From the NCBI GenBank assembly GCA_946610835.1, contig CAMOCU010000043.1:1-7411 (forward strand): 7,411 nt of DNA, read 5' to 3'. The notes under the pieces are model-generated. The model was given only the letters and a program-made list of their open reading frames with translations. It searched no databases and was not told the DNA's origin. The position numbers and the translations under genes are program-made. This document shows positions 1 through 5,342 of the stretch, in pieces. Position 1 is the first letter of the stretch. Each line of letters starts with the position of its first letter. Source of the DNA: an uncultured Clostridia bacterium (GTDB taxonomy: Bacteria; Bacillota; Clostridia; Oscillospirales; Acutalibacteraceae).

Positions 1-155
1 GGCTCCCGCAAATGCACATGCACATCTGCGAAGCCGGGAAAAACAGCAAAATTGTGACAATCCAAACGGCAATCGACGTTTGAGGGGATGGTGAGATCCG
101 TCCGGTTAAAACCGCCGCCGGAAAAGACGTCGCCGCCCGTAAGAAGAATGCCCAT
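1..155 (-). CDS. pyrC: Dihydroorotase, N-terminal part (truncated by window edge)
   Basis: Dihydroorotase catalyses the reversible cyclisation of N-carbamoyl-L-aspartate to dihydroorotate, the third step of de novo pyrimidine synthesis, in the cytoplasm. The 51 visible codons begin MGILLTGGDVFSGG and end in PGFADVHVHLRE followed by a partial proline codon. This is the amidohydrolase signature in which the two histidines of HVH bind the zinc centre and the following Arg contacts substrate. Allantoinase and dihydropyrimidinase share the general fold, but the HVHLRE form and the PyrR-type leader upstream favour dihydroorotase. The start is the ATG at 155-153, placed 8 nt after GGAG within an AAAGGAG site at 164-170. 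The rest of the gene, and probably more pyr genes, lie beyond the left edge. No other start is needed, as the N-terminus fits the family. Confidence 0.9.
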   Translation of the reverse strand, partial: MGILLTGGDVFSGGGFNRTDLTIPSNVDCRLDCHNFAVFPGFADVHVHLRE

Positions 156-182
156 CGTCTGTGCTCCTTTCGCCGAAGCAGT

Positions 183-208
183 AAAAAAGACCCTGCCGCC
201 GCAAGGTC
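183..208 (-). terminator. Attenuator terminator in the pyrC leader
   Basis: On the minus strand GACCTTGC, a four-base loop GGCG and GCAGGGTC form an 8-bp stem with one G-U pair, directly followed by six T. It lies between the promoter and the pyrC start, so it must act as a conditional terminator. The 5' arm (201-208) is also complementary to an upstream leader segment (255-262), which would give a competing antiterminator. Confidence 0.88.
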
Positions 209-249
209 TGAACACACTGCACAAGCCGGGTACGCATCACGCCCCGAAA

Positions 250-291
250 CGTCAAAACCTTGTCGGCATCTCTGTACCGCTCTTAAAAATT
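250..291 (-). promoter_or_regulatory. PyrR-binding hairpin (anti-antiterminator) and antiterminator arm
   Basis: Minus-strand GGTA-CAGAGA-TGCC (278-265) forms a 4-bp stem closing the hexaloop CAGAGA, which fits the CNGNGA loop known for PyrR binding sites. A purine-rich AAGA lies on the 5' side and a possible weak lower stem pairs AATTTT with AAGGTT, giving the usual stem, internal bulge and loop architecture. The 3' flank (262-255, CAAGGTTT) can instead pair over 8 bp with 202-209, the 5' arm of the downstream terminator. Expected behaviour, from the Bacillus pyr operon: with UMP, PyrR stabilises this hairpin and transcription terminates; without UMP, the antiterminator forms and pyrC is transcribed. 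PyrR itself is not in the window. Confidence 0.82.
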
Positions 292-301
292 CATTGCACA
301 T

Positions 302-330
302 ACTATACCACAGTTCCCGCGCATTGTCAA
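302..330 (-). promoter_or_regulatory. Promoter of pyrC
   Basis: Minus-strand TTGACA (330-325), a 17-bp spacer and TATAGT (307-302) match the sigma-A consensus almost perfectly. Initiation would be near 295, leaving a leader of about 140 nt that contains the PyrR hairpin and the attenuator. A strong constitutive promoter held back by attenuation is the usual design for pyr genes. Confidence 0.88.
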
Positions 331-397
331 GAAAATGTTGCCCCCGCCGCCAAAAATTCTGCGAAAGCCGCAGGGCGTTTCGGCCGTGTCCGGAGGA

Positions 398-426
398 TTG
401 ACGGCACGGGAAAAACATGGTACAAT
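398..426 (+). promoter_or_regulatory. Promoter of the secreted protein / deacetylase unit
   Basis: TTGACG (398-403), a 17-bp spacer and TACAAT (421-426) give a good sigma-A promoter, with initiation expected near 433 and a leader of about 60 nt. It is divergent from the pyrC promoter; the two -35 boxes are 67 bp apart. I see no operator-like dyad in between. Confidence 0.75.
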
Positions 427-492
427 ATTCTATACTATTTTAGTATGCGGCCGCGCCGACGAAACGCGCCGCATGCGCGGGAGATTGCTGAC

Positions 493-1482
493 ATGAAAAA
501 ATTTCTTTCCCTCTTTCTCGCCGTATGGATGAGTCTGAACGTCTGTGTGCTTTCGGCCGGCGCCGAGACACAAGCGCCGGAAGCGGACGCCGTTTTTGCC
601 GCCGCAGGCGCGGGCGACGTTGTGGAACTGATCGTTTATGACCTGCTCAAAATCCGCACAGACCCCTTGGCGCGCGTGTGCTACACGATCGAGATTTTCT
701 TCCAGAACCAGTTTTGCAATTACGACGCGTCCAAAACCATCACGTTCTGCGACGTGCAGGGCAATGTGGCCGCTGTGTGCAGGCCGCATGCGGCCGAAAA
801 CCGCGTGCTCGACCTGTATACGCCCGACGGCCGCTTCGGCGTGACGCTCGACCCGACCCGCCTGTATTTCCTGACCATTCCCGAAGGCGCTTACACCACG
901 GACGACGGAATCCTCAGCGGCGCGTACAGCGGCGAATACACCGGCGTGTATCTGGCCGGCGCGCAGCCGTTTTACACCGTTCTTTCCCCCGGCATCCGTG
1001 AATTTTACGCCCTGCAGTACAATGAAACGCATCTGTACACCGGCCGCCTGCACGTTTCGGGCTGCTACGACACGGCCAAGACGAATCTGCCGTGCATCCG
1101 CCTGTACCGCATCGACGGCGACCAGCGGGTTTTGCTGGGCGCGTATTCCATCCGGGAATTCTCCAAAAAAAGCGGCGCGCGCATTGCATTCGACGGCGTG
1201 GAGATCGACAAATACAAGTCCTATGTTCTGCGCGTGTGCTTCGGCACGTTCACCGGGCCGCAGAATGTGGTCAACGACAACTTCGACTACCCTGTCAGCG
1301 GCAAAAAGCTGCTGAATCTGCGCGAGGATTATCCGGCGCTCGATCTGCTGATCCGATGGTTCGGCGCAGGTCACCGGGTGCTGAAGGCCGTGCTGACCGT
1401 GTTGAAAGTTCTCTCTTTCCTGAAGATCATCGACAAGGCGCTGTACAACGACATCGACAAATACATTTCAGATCGGAAGTGA
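493..1482 (+). CDS. Secreted protein of unknown function, Ig-like fold suspected
   Basis: 329 residues. The reading frame is open much further upstream, but the true start is the ATG at 493: it follows GGGAG (479-483) by 9 nt, opens a classic signal peptide (MKKFLSLFLAVWMSLNVCVL), and earlier starts would lie upstream of or inside the promoter at 398-426. Likely cleavage is after Ala24 (AGA|ET). There is no lipobox and no cell-wall anchor motif. The mature part looks like two beta-rich modules, about 40-150 and 165-255. The stretch around 120-150 (LYFLTIPEGAY, then DDGILSGAYSG) recalls bacterial Ig-like domains of the SbsA/Big_5 type; this is resemblance only. The C-terminus (about 280-325) is a predicted amphipathic helical tail rich in Leu, Val, Ile and Lys that could bind membrane or a partner. 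The deacetylase gene follows 5 nt after the stop, so co-expression is likely. Function is not recognised. Confidence 0.85.
   Translation: MKKFLSLFLAVWMSLNVCVLSAGAETQAPEADAVFAAAGAGDVVELIVYDLLKIRTDPLARVCYTIEIFFQNQFCNYDASKTITFCDVQGNVAAVCRPHAAENRVLDLYTPDGRFGVTLDPTRLYFLTIPEGAYTTDDGILSGAYSGEYTGVYLAGAQPFYTVLSPGIREFYALQYNETHLYTGRLHVSGCYDTAKTNLPCIRLYRIDGDQRVLLGAYSIREFSKKSGARIAFDGVEIDKYKSYVLRVCFGTFTGPQNVVNDNFDYPVSGKKLLNLREDYPALDLLIRWFGAGHRVLKAVLTVLKVLSFLKIIDKALYNDIDKYISDRK
1475..1479 (+). promoter_or_regulatory. RBS that fixes the deacetylase start
   Basis: GGAAG lies 8 nt before GTG 1488. The other in-frame GTG (1479) overlaps this site and has no ribosome binding site of its own, so 1488 is preferred. 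The site overlaps the end of the upstream gene, suggesting translational coupling. Confidence 0.6.
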
Positions 1483-1487
1483 CTGCT

Positions 1488-2183
1488 GTGTGGAACGGCA
1501 AAAAGAAAGCGCTCACGTTCAGTTATGACGACGGCGTCACGCAGGATCGGCGGCTGATCGGCATCCTGAACCGTTACGGCCTGCGCGCCACGTTCAACCT
1601 GAACAGCGGTCTGTTCGGCGAAGCGCAGTCGTTTTACGACGCGGGCAAAGATGTGACGTTCGGGCATGTGCGCCTGCGCGCATCCGAAATTCCGCGCGTG
1701 TATGCCGGGCACGAAATCGCCGTGCATACGCGCACGCATCCGAATCTGCGGGAGCTTGCGGACGATCAGATACGCCGCGAAATCGCGGACGACCGCGCGG
1801 CGCTGTCCGCTCTTGCGGGATACGATGTGCGCGGAATGGCGTATCCGGTCGGCTCGCGCGGCGTCGACGCACGCACGCGCCGGATCGCCCGGCAGTGCGG
1901 CATTGCCTACGCGCGCTGCACCACCTCCACCCATGCGTTCGATCTGCCGGAAGATCCGCTGTGGCTGTGTCCCACGGTGCGCCACGCCGAATGGGACGCC
2001 ATGACGGCGCTCGCGGTGCGTTTTTTGGCCATGGAGCCGGACAAGCCGCAGGTTTTTTTCATCTGGGGGCACGCCTACGAGTTCGAGCGCGACGACGATT
2101 GGGCGCGGTTCGAGGCGTTCTGCCGGCTGGTCAGCGGACGCGAAGACATCTTTTACGGCACAAACGGCGAAATTTTCCTGTAA
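1488..2183 (+). CDS. Polysaccharide deacetylase family protein (NodB/CE4 fold)
   Basis: 231 residues from a GTG start. CE4 enzymes remove N- or O-acetyl groups from polymers such as peptidoglycan, chitin oligomers or xylan using a divalent metal. Motif 1 is TFSYDDG (10-16): Asp14 would be the general base and Asp15 a metal ligand. Motif 2 is HTRTH (80-84), supplying the two metal-binding histidines. Motif 3 is RGMAYP (115-120). The late catalytic histidine is probably His195 in FIWGHAYEF. This SYDDG/WGHAYEF form is a recurrent small clostridial subfamily with no signal peptide or transmembrane segment, so the protein should be cytoplasmic and its substrate is unclear. It ends soon after FYGTNGEIFL; my recollection is that relatives often run a little further. 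It is second in the unit with the secreted protein. No clear terminator follows the stop. Confidence 0.88.
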   Translation: MWNGKKKALTFSYDDGVTQDRRLIGILNRYGLRATFNLNSGLFGEAQSFYDAGKDVTFGHVRLRASEIPRVYAGHEIAVHTRTHPNLRELADDQIRREIADDRAALSALAGYDVRGMAYPVGSRGVDARTRRIARQCGIAYARCTTSTHAFDLPEDPLWLCPTVRHAEWDAMTALAVRFLAMEPDKPQVFFIWGHAYEFERDDDWARFEAFCRLVSGREDIFYGTNGEIFL

Positions 2184-2222
2184 AAAAAGCGTAGCAAAAT
2201 AGACAATTTTTCAGAAAATGAA

Positions 2223-2251
2223 TTGACTTTTTTGGCTTTATCCACTATAAT
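2223..2251 (+). promoter_or_regulatory. Strong promoter of the GPH symporter gene
   Basis: TTGACT (2223-2228), a 17-bp AT-rich spacer and a perfect TATAAT (2246-2251). Initiation is expected near 2258, giving a leader of about 68 nt before the ATG at 2326. Confidence 0.88.
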
Positions 2252-2266
2252 AGATACTGTTCTTTC

Positions 2267-2305
2267 GGCGATGAACGCATGGGAAGTTCATCGCCACAAT
2301 TTTTT
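2267..2305 (+). promoter_or_regulatory. Leader hairpin with U-tract, possible attenuator
   Basis: GGCGATGAAC (2267-2276) and GTTCATCGCC (2286-2295) are a perfect 10-bp inverted repeat with a 9-nt loop, followed by ACAA and six T (2300-2305). It begins only about 9 nt after the predicted start of transcription. It resembles an intrinsic terminator, although the 4-nt gap before the T-run would weaken it. GGGAA in the loop (2281-2285) can pair with TTCCC (2304-2308), so an alternative fold is possible. It may instead be a 5' stabilising hairpin. Confidence 0.6.
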
Positions 2306-2325
2306 CCCGGAAAGGTGATGATTCT

Positions 2326-3870
2326 ATGTCCGAAAAGGAGCACATCCAGGAGGAGATCTCCCGCGAAGAAGCTCTGAAATACGTACATCAGGATCGGCGT
2401 TATGTGGGCACCAAAGAAACGATCGCCTACATCATGTATGACGCCTCGCAAAGTCTGAACATCAACAAGTACAGCGACCGTTTTCTGTGGGACGTGGTCA
2501 AGATCGACTTTACGTTCCTCGCAATCCAGCAGTCTATCGCCGGCGTCTGGGACGTGATCAACGACACTGTCGTGGCGCTGATTGTGGAAAAGACGCGCAC
2601 GCGTTGGGGCAAGTTCCGCCCGTACATGCTGTTTTTGCAGGTTCCGCTGACGCTGATCGGTCTGTGGACGTGGCTGATCCCCATGATCTTCCCCAACACG
2701 GCCGCCGATTATCTGCCGAAATGGATCATGTATTTCGCCATGAGCGTCATTCAGGAAACCGCCACAACATTCACATCCATCGCGGCAACGGGTCTGATGG
2801 GGACCATCACGCCGCACCCCTTGGAACGAACGCGGCTCATCACGCAGGCGCAGCTGGTGTCGTCGCTGTTTGAAAATGCGCCGGTTCTGATCTTCGGTGT
2901 TCTGTACGATTTAACAATCAACAACAAGACCGGCTGGAACCTGTACCACCTGTTTGCCGGGTTCGGCATTCCGCTGGCGCTGTTCTCCGCCGCATTGGCC
3001 ATGTTCTTCTTTGTCGTATCGCGCGAACGCGTTATGCAGTCCATCGAAACGCCCAGCATCAAGATGGGTTTGAAGGCCATCTTCAACAACAAGCCCATGA
3101 TGATCCTGTTCCTGTCCGAATTCCTCGGCAAGTTCAGCGTCGGCAGCGGCATGTCGAACTATTACATCGACGTGCTCGGCGCTTCGAGCTATCAGACGCT
3201 CGTGGGTATTCCCGCTTCGCCCGTGTCATACATCAGCTACTCCTTCGTCAAGCCCTTGCGGCGCACATTCTCGACCAAGGCGCTGTGGCTGTTCAACGAC
3301 TTGTGGACAGACTTCTGCTGGCTGGTGGTGTTCGGCATCGGTACGATCAACAACAACTACCAAAAGAAATTCGTCATGCTGCCGCTGCTGGCGGTGGACG
3401 AGGTGTTCCGCATGATGGTCTACGGCCCGAGCAAGGTCATTTACGAAGAGATCCGCAACGAGGCCATGGACTACTGCGAATGGAAGAACGGTTACCGTGC
3501 GGAGGCTATGACGGGCGTTGCCAAGGAACTGGTGCTCAAGCTGATGAACGTCGTCAACAAGACCATTACCAATCTCATCATGAAAGAGATCGGCTACATT
3601 CAGGGCAACATCGGCAATCAGGCCGAAAGCACCAAATGGTGGATTTTCGCCATGGCGACCGGTATCCCCACAATCACGGGTTTTTTGGGCAACATTCCGA
3701 AATTCTTCTATCCCCTGTCCGCCAAAAAGCGTGACGCGATGTACGCGGATCTGCTGCTGCGGCGCAAAGCAATGGCCGAGCGTGTCAGCACCGTATCCGC
3801 CGAAGAGCTGGCTGTCATCGGCAGCGCCGAAAGAGCCGGTGAATACATCCATAACACAACCAAAGCATAA
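2326..3870 (+). CDS. GPH-family (MelB-like) glycoside:cation symporter, MFS superfamily
   Basis: 514 residues, integral membrane protein. GPH transporters move mono- or oligosaccharides, glucuronides or pentosides with Na+ or H+. The signature region WDVIND (75-80) followed by RTRWGKFRP (91-99) matches the conserved loop between helices 2 and 3, and DYCEWKNGYRAEA (382-394) matches the conserved central DYGEWKTGKRAEG-like segment. Hydrophobic helices are visible at about 102-122, 133-150, 185-197, 206-231, 257-270, 324-341, 350-366 and 437-456. The N-terminus carries a hydrophilic extension of about 30 residues, and the C-terminus an Ala/Glu-rich tail (466-514), making it longer than the usual 450-480. 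The start ATG follows AAAGGTG (2311-2317) by 8 nt. The substrate cannot be told; a galactoside or arabinoside would fit the enzymes 1.5 kb downstream, but they are on separate transcripts. Confidence 0.85.
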   Translation: MSEKEHIQEEISREEALKYVHQDRRYVGTKETIAYIMYDASQSLNINKYSDRFLWDVVKIDFTFLAIQQSIAGVWDVINDTVVALIVEKTRTRWGKFRPYMLFLQVPLTLIGLWTWLIPMIFPNTAADYLPKWIMYFAMSVIQETATTFTSIAATGLMGTITPHPLERTRLITQAQLVSSLFENAPVLIFGVLYDLTINNKTGWNLYHLFAGFGIPLALFSAALAMFFFVVSRERVMQSIETPSIKMGLKAIFNNKPMMILFLSEFLGKFSVGSGMSNYYIDVLGASSYQTLVGIPASPVSYISYSFVKPLRRTFSTKALWLFNDLWTDFCWLVVFGIGTINNNYQKKFVMLPLLAVDEVFRMMVYGPSKVIYEEIRNEAMDYCEWKNGYRAEAMTGVAKELVLKLMNVVNKTITNLIMKEIGYIQGNIGNQAESTKWWIFAMATGIPTITGFLGNIPKFFYPLSAKKRDAMYADLLLRRKAMAERVSTVSAEELAVIGSAERAGEYIHNTTKA

Positions 3871-3876
3871 AAACAA

Positions 3877-3904
3877 GGAGCTCGGTTTTTGCCGGGCTCC
3901 TTTT
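3877..3904 (+). terminator. Intrinsic terminator after the symporter gene
   Basis: GGAGCTCGG, a six-base loop TTTTTG and CCGGGCTCC form a 9-bp stem with one G-U pair, followed by four T. It begins 6 nt after the symporter stop. The T-run is short and the next gene starts 27 nt later without a visible promoter, so it may be leaky. Confidence 0.82.
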
Positions 3905-3931
3905 CAAAAAAGTTATTCAGGAGAGAACAAG

Positions 3932-4447
3932 ATGAAAAAAAGATTGCTGTGTCTTTTGCTGCTGTGCGGGCTGCTTGCAGGCTGCGGCACACGGGATTAT
4001 GTGCTGACCGAAAGCAACTTTTTCCTGATTATGACCAACATGCAGTTTTATCCCCAGCAGTATCTCGGCAGCGAGATCGAACTGGACTGCTTTACCTACG
4101 CGCTCGAGGATGTGCACGGGCAAAGGTACATCTGCGGCGTGCGCAAATCCTCCGCCGAATACGGCTGCACCTGCGGCAAGGACACGATCATCGGCTTTTT
4201 GCTGCAATACGACGGCCAGCTGCCCGAACCGCGCAACCAAAGCACGGACGACGGGGACAAAACGTGGCTTCATCTGCGCGGCCGGCTGGCAGGCGAACAA
4301 AAGCAGGATATCGAGATCCACGCCTATCTGCCGGACGGGTCGCAAGATCCCGAAAACACGGAGACGATCTCGTTTCTGTCCTTTCAGGTGGACGACTGGT
4401 CGCCCATCGAGGACGCGAGCGGTCTGCAATACTATGTGACAAAATAA
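3932..4447 (+). CDS. Predicted lipoprotein of unknown function with a cysteine-rich motif
   Basis: 171 residues. The start ATG at 3932 follows AGGAGAG (3919-3925). A short signal peptide ends in lipobox LLAGC with acylated Cys18, so the mature protein should be tethered to the outer face of the cytoplasmic membrane. The mature part holds four more cysteines: Cys53, Cys68 (ICGVRK), Cys79 and Cys81 (GCTCGKDTIIGF). The segment from about 43 to 120 (YLGSEIELDCFTY through TWLHLRGRL) looks like a small OB-type beta-barrel and faintly resembles the DUF1980 domain of TIGR03943/YcgQ-like proteins, which also carry Cys in a similar place; this is weak and from memory. The cysteines could bind metal or form disulfides. 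The gene sits 10 nt before a membrane protein gene, a probable partner. Function not recognised. Confidence 0.82.
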   Translation: MKKRLLCLLLLCGLLAGCGTRDYVLTESNFFLIMTNMQFYPQQYLGSEIELDCFTYALEDVHGQRYICGVRKSSAEYGCTCGKDTIIGFLLQYDGQLPEPRNQSTDDGDKTWLHLRGRLAGEQKQDIEIHAYLPDGSQDPENTETISFLSFQVDDWSPIEDASGLQYYVTK

Positions 4448-4457
4448 GGAGGAGACT

Positions 4458-5075
4458 ATGGCTGCAAAACCAAACACCGTAAACCCCGCACAAAAGAAAA
4501 AACAAAGAGCGTTTGAGGGCGTGTGCAAAAGTCTGATCCCCTTCGCGCGCGCCGCCGCCGTGATCGCGAGTGTCGCGCTGCTGCTGTTTCTTACGCCCTT
4601 CGTCGGCATTTACAACAAGGATATTCCCGGCATGGAAATCACGGTCGGGGGATTTTCGGCGGCGCTTTGTGCGCTGAGCGGACAATTCACCAACGTTGGC
4701 GCGGCCTTCGGCAACATGGATATTTTCAACCATTTTGCGCCCGCACACTGCAAAGTTCTGGCGGCCTGCGCCGCTGCGGCTGCGCTGTGTCTGCTGGCCG
4801 CGCTTGTGCTGTGCGTCGTGCTTGCAATCGGCAAAGCGCCCGGACTGCATTCGGCGGCCGCCGTGCTGCAGGCGCTGGCATTCGCCGCGCTGATCGTCAG
4901 CTTCGCATTTGCGCTTGCAATGTCCGGCACGCGGCTGCTGCCGGAATATTGCAGCGGCAACCCGGCCTGCTCCGTACGCTCCCTGGCGATCCTGCCCGCA
5001 CTGGCTGCGTGCGCCGGATGCGCGGTGAACTTCGCCGCCGCCCTGCGCTACCGCAAAGCCAAAAAGAACATCTGA
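4458..5075 (+). CDS. Four-helix integral membrane protein of unknown function
   Basis: 205 residues. AAGGAGG (4446-4452) overlaps the stop codon of the lipoprotein gene and lies 5 nt before the ATG, so the two are translated from one mRNA. Predicted transmembrane helices are about 32-50, 98-122, 133-155 and 174-195. The Lys/Arg-rich N-terminus (AQKKKQR) and C-terminus (RYRKAKKNI) are expected in the cytoplasm, leaving a loop of nearly 50 residues (51-97) outside with mostly Gly, Phe and Asn, and a short second outer loop (156-173) with a Cys pair, CSGNPAC. These outer loops could contact the lipoprotein, whose mature domain is also cysteine-rich. The composition is unusually rich in Ala and Cys. 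I recognise no family and no catalytic motif. Confidence 0.82.
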   Translation: MAAKPNTVNPAQKKKQRAFEGVCKSLIPFARAAAVIASVALLLFLTPFVGIYNKDIPGMEITVGGFSAALCALSGQFTNVGAAFGNMDIFNHFAPAHCKVLAACAAAAALCLLAALVLCVVLAIGKAPGLHSAAAVLQALAFAALIVSFAFALAMSGTRLLPEYCSGNPACSVRSLAILPALAACAGCAVNFAAALRYRKAKKNI

Positions 5076-5105
5076 CCGACGAAAAAGCACTCCATCGACC
5101 CGCGA

Positions 5106-5140
5106 AAAACCGGCCGCGTCCAATCGGATGAGCCGGTTTT
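5106..5140. terminator. Probable bidirectional terminator between convergent genes
   Basis: AAAACCGGC (5106-5114) and GCCGGTTTT (5132-5140) form a perfect 9-bp stem around a 17-base loop that itself can pair TCC with GGA. On the plus strand the stem ends in TTTT, then GCTTT; on the minus strand it ends in five T. It sits between the membrane protein gene (plus) and the glycosidase gene (minus), and could stop both. No other terminator is visible for the glycosidase transcript. Confidence 0.75.
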
Positions 5141-5155
5141 GCTTTGCATATTTTA

Positions 5156-5316
5156 GGAAGCACTGATTCAATCCGATGCGCACGAAGGAATGGATCTTTT
5201 TCCGTCATATTGCACCAAAAATCCTTGCCTTGCGTCAGCAAGCCGGCAGATTTTTTGTACAATCTGCCGAAAAAATCTCTCGTCCCCTCGTACACCCCGA
5301 TTGAATCAGCGCTTCC
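5156..5316 (-). repeat. Short element with 18-bp terminal inverted repeats (MITE-like), copy 1
   Basis: GGAAGCACTGATTCAATC (5156-5173) and GATTGAATCAGCGCTTCC (5299-5316) are inverted repeats matching at 17 of 18 positions, bounding 125 bp. The tetranucleotide TTTA is found directly outside each end (5152-5155 and 5317-5320), as expected of a 4-bp target duplication, though it is short and AT-rich. Inside is a second perfect dyad, CGGCAGATT and AATCTGCCG (5244-5252 and 5261-5269). The core 5203-5270 aligns with 6731-6798, 48 of 68 bases identical without gaps. On the minus strand the core reads as a peptide with RLYK, GLLTQ, FW and MT blocks, but no good start codon or RBS is present. No transposase is encoded, so any mobility would need enzyme from elsewhere. 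Confidence 0.72.
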
Positions 5317-5342
5317 TTTACATAATTCAAGGGTTGCCGTCT

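Noticed and set aside
88..492. Upstream extension of the secreted protein gene to an ATG at 88
   Set aside because: It would cross the pyrC start on the other strand, the attenuator and both divergent promoters. The internal ATG at 493 has an RBS and begins a signal peptide.
430..1374. Long open frame on the minus strand opposite the secreted protein gene
   Set aside because: It mirrors the GC-rich codon pattern of the plus-strand gene, is Arg/Val/His-rich without domain features, and lacks a convincing RBS.
2184..2222. Terminator after the deacetylase gene
   Set aside because: A-rich and T-rich runs are present, but no stem of useful length precedes a T-run.
4188..5183. Open frame of about 330 codons on the minus strand opposite the lipoprotein and membrane protein genes
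   Set aside because: Low-complexity Arg/Gln/Gly-rich product that runs across two well-supported genes and the terminator between convergent genes; a shadow frame.
5244..5269. Inner hairpin of copy 1 as an intrinsic terminator for the GH27 gene
   Set aside because: On the minus strand the T-run lies before the stem, not after it, and the dyad is not preserved in copy 2.
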